Assembly: GCA_034190875.2 (NCBI GenBank)
Contig: CM067356.1
Span: forward strand, 21,189,758-21,253,757
Reading direction: 5' to 3'
Origin: Urechis unicinctus
Taxonomy: Eukaryota > Annelida > Polychaeta > Xenopneusta > Urechidae
DNA length: 64,000 bases
Made by a program: the position numbers and the translations under genes. The notes under the pieces are model-generated. The model made no database searches, was not told the origin of the DNA, and worked only from the letters and a program-made list of their open reading frames with translations. How positions within the stretch are numbered: the first letter of the stretch is position 1; every line of letters begins with the position of its first letter. Positions 59,405 through 64,000 of this stretch are shown piece by piece.

Positions 59405-61896
59405 TCAGACAATAGCCAGGTACCAAAGGTGCCATTTGATGCTCTCGAGCCCTTCCCTGGCAGCCTTTTGTTCCACTGAGGCATATGCCTTAACTGCATA
59501 GTAGAAGCCAAGATCATTGCGGGATGCAGGAGCTGTCAGACGAGATTTTAGGAAGTAAGCCCCATACAGAAGGGTGATGATCTGCGACATCTTCAGGACC
59601 ACAGATTTCAACGGGGTGTCAATGGTCAAACATTGCTGAGAATCTGCATCTTCATCAGGTAGAGCGAACTGGCCATGAAACGTGCTGAATGGTTGGCACC
59701 TGGTCGTCGCATTCTGAATCCCCTGGGTACCTGCAAAGACACAGTTCATATGTACTAGTGGTGTTTGATATTTAATTCATGAACAGATTATCTAACTAGT
59801 AAGGCTTTTATTGAACTCACATCACCCCCCAGGTAGAAGTAGATGAGCTCTGTCAGCTCACGGTAGTCCTCCCTCTCAAAGGGGTTGGCCACCAACTGGT
59901 CCCTGGCCCACTGCTTTGACTCCAGGGCGAGGGTGGTGACCAAGGTGTACGGTCCAGTTGAAGAACCAGCAAAGTCAGCAGACCACTCCCACTGTGCCAG
60001 CCCATTAGGATCCGGGAACACTTGAGTTGGTACTGCAGCTGCAGCGGCTGTGGCTAGAGGGAGATACCACTCCTGGAAGCGCTTGAATATGGGCTCCACG
60101 GGACCTATAAGATATATACTTTTGGTCAAACACACTCCTACTGATTTGCACAATGTACATTAAAACTGGTTTACTAGTATACACAATATTGGTAGACCTG
60201 GTCTGTATAGTGTAACTGTAAGTGTATATACATACCCTTTGTGGCAGGTATGAAGCTTGACCACATATGCTTGATGTGTAGCTCTGCCATGTGGTGTCTA
60301 CAAGCATTCCACAGAAACGCATGGCCAACAGCCTGTTCCAAGCGGATGCAACAGCCTTGCTGGATGCCGGTGTTAGAGGCTGTGGTATCAAACACACCAG
60401 CAACAATGGACTCTCTGGGGATATCATAGACTTGGAGAATGTCTAAGCATGAGTTGCTGTTCTCCTGTTCCTCTCCTAACAATAGGGGCTCCTAAGAATG
60501 TTGGGGGACAGTCACCTGGTCCACTTAAAACCACGGCATTGCAGTCATCATGCATACCTAATGCATAGTCAATGATCTTGCCATCCCAGTGGACCACGGG
60601 GTACCTAGGCCTAACTTTCTTGGCTCGGATTTCTTTAGCCTTTTCTTGTTGGGCAGACTTACGATGGCGTTTGATGGTAGCTGAACTTGCGACAACTTCT
60701 TGCATGTCCCCACCAGCAGCTACAACTGTTGCTGATACCATCGCTAGGTGCTGTGTGGAAGACATATGGTATCTGGTAGCCACTTGTGTTGTCAATTTCA
60801 ATAATGTCTTATGATCCACCCCAGTGCAAGGTATTGTGTCTGTTTTGTTCTTCAGTTCCAGCTGGGTCTTTGCACTAGCCACATACTCTGACATCTTCAC
60901 AGTTCTCCTCGTGGTCACTGCCAGTGGGAAGAAAATTACTACATACTACTACTATATACATGCATCTCTAATACTAAAGCCACCTGTACCACACACTAAA
61001 CCCCCACAATGTATTTACTTACTGTAGATGAATAGTTTACACACTAAAACAGCTGGAAGTAAATGGTATACACAAAATATACAATTTATTTATGACTAGG
61101 CTATGCACTAGTTAATAGTAGTTATCCATATGATGCATCCAATTTGTATTTATGTTACCTTTCATTACTTGTGGATACACTGGCTGCTTGAGAAGTCTTG
61201 AGTTCTTCACACCGTCTCCTTGTACCTTCCTTCTGTGCCCTTTGTTCTCTTCGGTGCTGAATCCCGAGAATCTTTTTGTCAACACCTAACATGGATGAAC
61301 TCTTGGTGTCTTGTAACTGGGACCTGTAGAATGCCAGATCTTCAATTGCATTTACATTCCTTGATGCGCCTAACTTCTCCTCAATGTCAGCTGGGGCAAT
61401 GTTGAATAGCTTGTCAATTGAATCTGAGTAGACTCCACTTTTTGTATCATTTTCCTTCAGACGCTGTATTTTTTTCCATTCATCCAGCATATCAAGGATT
61501 TGTTGCTTCTTTGGCAAGGTCACCAGTAATGGCACTGTTGGGGTAGTTCTGCGCGGTACCATCTCTCATGCCTCTCCATCTTTTCAGGACATCTTTCTTA
61601 GATGGGAGTCTGCATGTTACGAACTGCGCAGTTGCAGGTCCGACCAGAGTATGAAGCAGCTGCTTCTGGTAACATGCCTCTTTTCATTTTCTCCACTGGT
61701 GCTACTTGTTGCACTACAGGTTTCTGCTGGGTTTTCAGTTGAATCATCACTGGCGATTGATCTTTTTGGAGATGGTTGCGAGGTATCTCTCCTGGGGCGA
61801 CCACGCTTACGACCGCTTTGTGTGGGCAAAGTGGCTGGACAGGCTGGTACACTTGACGAGCGTGGTTTCCGTCCACTTCTGCCAGATTTTCCAACC
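59405..61896 (-). pseudogene. hAT-like transposase, probably inactive
   Basis: Minus-strand pieces in order: 61617-61896 with an AT-hook (RKRGRPRRD); 61155-61560 (Lys/Glu-rich helix); 60424-60918 (HWDGKIIDYALG); 60240-60482 with VFDTTASNTG and ACRHHMAELHIKH; 59823-60110; 59405-59730. GT-AG introns fit for 60240 to 60110 and for 59823 to 59730 (TKG then PVEPIF; YLGG then TQG). The Asp motif DTTASN and the C-x2-H motif parallel the second catalytic Asp and CxxH of hAT transposases, but family assignment by memory is moderate. A frameshift separates 60424-60918 from 60240-60482 near 60460, and the join to the 61155 exon is not in phase, so this copy is probably dead unless RNA shows other splicing. 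Confidence 0.6.
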
Positions 61897-62360
61897 ATTT
61901 TACAGCTACACAAATAAATCTGCTTGTTCCTGATAATCTGCACTAGTTGCACGTATTTGCATTCACCACCGAACAATCATTATTGTGCAGAATTCACTGT
62001 GTGACACACAGTAATTGTTCTACTGCATTCAATCAGCACCACACAATTATTGTTTTGCTCCTTGCATCTACTGATACATAGCATATTTAAGGTTTAGAGC
62101 ATTGTCACAGAACATGTATAGTTGAAGGAGCATAATACAACAATATTATATCAAAGACCTTTACCACTAATGCCACTTTTGTGTGTAAAAATGCATGTTT
62201 TGCATTAAAATTCCCATTTTGGAGTTGTATAAAAGAACACAAATGGTGCAAAACACTTATATTACCATGATAAATATGTTTAGTCTGTTATACTTCACTT
62301 ACCTTTAAAATTTGTGAGGAAAATCAATACAATATGTGCAAAAATATATATTTTGGACCA

Positions 62361-62514
62361 AAAATCGTCATTTTTCCAGAAAACGCTAGACGGGAGGGTA
62401 TAAAATTAATTTTAAAAAGCTGAAAAAAAATCAGTGTGATTAGGGTATCATTAGGCACAAAATAAAACCAGGGGAGCACGCGTTTTAAAAAAAAGGTTTT
62501 TTTGAGCCACCCTA
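62361..62514. repeat. Right terminal inverted repeat of the hAT-like element
   Basis: Reverse complement of 59085-59239, with only a few differences, which implies a recent insertion. Confidence 0.92.
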
Positions 62515-62522
62515 ACCTTTAG

Positions 62523-63360
62523 TCTTACTTATCGCATGGCACCCTAATCTCAGCCAATCAGAGCTCGAGTAAAAGCTCGGTCTTTTTCCCATATCACCTC
62601 AAACGCACAGTTTGCCATGCGATAACTGCAACCGTGTCGATATATCACCGAGAAACAACTTCACTTGATATGGTCCCTCACAGAGCGCCGTTGCTCTAGC
62701 ATGGCAACACTACAGAGGTTCTTAATATCACGCACACTTTACAAGTCTTAAAACGAAGGTTTTCTCAAGAGTCATTTGCTTGCCAGCCGCTAATCTGGTT
62801 GCGTAACGCTCATCGGGAAGTCAGAGTATTATCCCATCTCCCCGGAATCATGCTGAGGCGCGAAATTGTAACACCTGCTGAGTCTCTCTAGTGCGCTAGT
62901 GTTGCTAGGTTGGGAACGCCATGTGGATCACGGGCGGCATCAGGAGATTAGCAAGCTGAGACTAATCCAATCAGGTCCATTGTAATTAGAGAGTAGACAC
63001 CCGGTAATAGTGTCAATTCGAATTAATGTTGTTGTTACCATTGGCTAGAAAAAAGGGATAGAGTTTGTAAAGAATTTATACCATCAAAAGGGGTCAAAAG
63101 TCTGAATGATTTACGTATGGAATAAGGGCCTTGATATGGCAATTTTGAAAATACCGTCATAACATACTCCCCACTCCTTTGGAAAATTAAGCCTCCACTG
63201 CTTAACAACATAAATATGTGAAGGTGGGAGTAAATGGACATGATTGGAGTAGAACATATACAAGCAAAATATGACAATAATAACAACAGAAATTTGTAAA
63301 TTACTAAAGATTGAAATAACAAAAGCACATATCTTGTAGGGAAATTGAAATATAATAATT
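62523..63360. other. Far flank of the old element, otherwise no gene
   Basis: The first 80 bases may carry the upstream part of the gene cut by the hAT insertion. The rest shows no recognisable coding signal. Confidence 0.4.
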
Positions 63361-63454
63361 GTATATATGTGTGTATTTATATGTGAGTGCGCGTTCCTAT
63401 GTGTGTATTTATATGTGTGTGCGCGTGCGTGTGTGTATGTGATGTTATATACAT

Positions 63455-63462
63455 ATATACAT

Positions 63463-63528
<66 letters not shown>

Positions 63529-63646
63529 GTACATATATACAAATATATATATGCATATAAATATATACATATGTATATGTTTATATATTTATATATATAT
63601 ATATACATATATGTATATATATATATGCATATTATATGTATGAATA

Positions 63647-63697
<51 letters not shown>

Positions 63698-63712
63698 TAA
63701 TTATATGCATGA

Positions 63713-63744
<32 letters not shown>

Positions 63745-63775
63745 TGCTATATACATATATGCATATATATATATT
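63455..63775. repeat. (CA)n/(TA)n microsatellite cluster
   Basis: A short CA tract passes into long TA tracts (63478-63525, 63586-63605, 63650-63695 and 63715-63740), joined by ATGTATATATGCATA-like words. The Tyr-Ile frames over it are not genes. Confidence 0.95.
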
Positions 63776-64000
63776 TCATAATTCAAATCAAATTCCCAGA
63801 TGCAGCCAATGGTAGTATAAAAGTGATACCCTGCATAGTGCACGAGGCCTATCTAACACACCATATGTAATGTAATCAAGCAGGACACTAAGGATATTTG
63901 CATTTTTCACAATTACTTCGTTTTTCTTTCAATATAAAGTGATAAGTCAAGCAACTGTTGTCAAAACCAAGCGAAATGTGTAGTTAGTCGTCCACATAAG

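Larger units (their letters stand above)
59085..62514 (-). mobile_element. hAT-like DNA transposon, 3430 bp, with 8-bp target duplication
   Basis: The ends start TAGGGTGGCTCAAAAAAACC and its exact reverse complement, followed by inverted repeats of about 154 bases. These differ at about three positions plus the length of a T run. ACCTTTAG flanks both sides (59077-59084 and 62515-62522), an 8-bp duplication, and the TAGGG start fits hAT ends. Inside, on the minus strand, a multi-exon transposase is visible. The element sits inside an older gene remnant, so it is the younger insertion. Confidence 0.85.

Noticed and set aside
61651..61933. Plus-strand frames of 75 and 88 codons
   Set aside because: Antisense shadows of the transposase N-terminal exon with the AT-hook.
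59076..62523. 10-bp target duplication AACCTTTAGT
   Set aside because: The outer A and T also form the terminal bases of the inverted repeats. Placing the ends at TAGGG gives an 8-bp duplication and perfect terminal symmetry.
63367..63870. 167-codon Tyr-Ile frame and its minus-strand partners
   Set aside because: Translation of CA/TA microsatellites.

Overview
This is a window of animal nuclear DNA. Genes are split by GT-AG introns, introns run from about 100 bases to more than 5 kb, there are large AT, TG and AC microsatellites, and transposon remains of several classes are scattered through it. The class cannot be read with certainty. The mix of a type I coronin, pescadillo, a gamma-glutamyltransferase and decayed Ty3/DDE elements fits a marine invertebrate; a mollusc or other lophotrochozoan is my guess, and amphioxus or another phylum is not excluded.

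Layout. (1) 1-15640, plus strand: a type I coronin gene entering from the left, with all WD40 exons after the first and two alternative terminal coiled-coil exons (11576-11707 and 13811-13999). Its introns carry minisatellites, including a 37-bp array at 9379-10617. (2) About 15650-24000: repeat-rich DNA with one copy of a phage-fibre-like protein cassette (16760-17400), a broken Ty3/gypsy pol (18300-19800) and a second cassette fragment inside an inverted repeat (21757-22962). (3) 24579-32759, minus strand: eleven in-frame exons of a membrane-anchored gamma-glutamyltransferase with its catalytic residues present; the first coding exon was not found. Intron 1 holds transposase-like debris. (4) 32760-40150: microsatellites and a terminal-inverted-repeat element at 35262-36582. 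(5) 40203-42785, plus strand: one unbroken 860-codon exon for a protein I do not recognise. It combines an N-myristoylation signal, an 11-residue amphipathic repeat, a long multi-pass membrane region and an acidic tail with a PPAY motif. (6) 45641-55973, minus strand: a complete pescadillo (PES1) gene in 17 coding exons, tail to tail with the 860-codon gene. (7) 56443-62640: an old multi-gene virus- or phage-like element on both strands, cut open by a 3.43-kb hAT-like DNA transposon (59085-62514) with near-identical inverted repeats and a clean 8-bp target duplication. (8) To the end: unannotated DNA and TA microsatellites.

Functionally the host genes are unrelated housekeeping or surface functions (actin dynamics, glutathione metabolism, ribosome biogenesis), so this is not an operon. 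The two leads most worth following are the 860-residue membrane protein and the repeated fibre-like gene cassette, which appears three times in 64 kb and looks like an under-described mobile or endogenous viral element.
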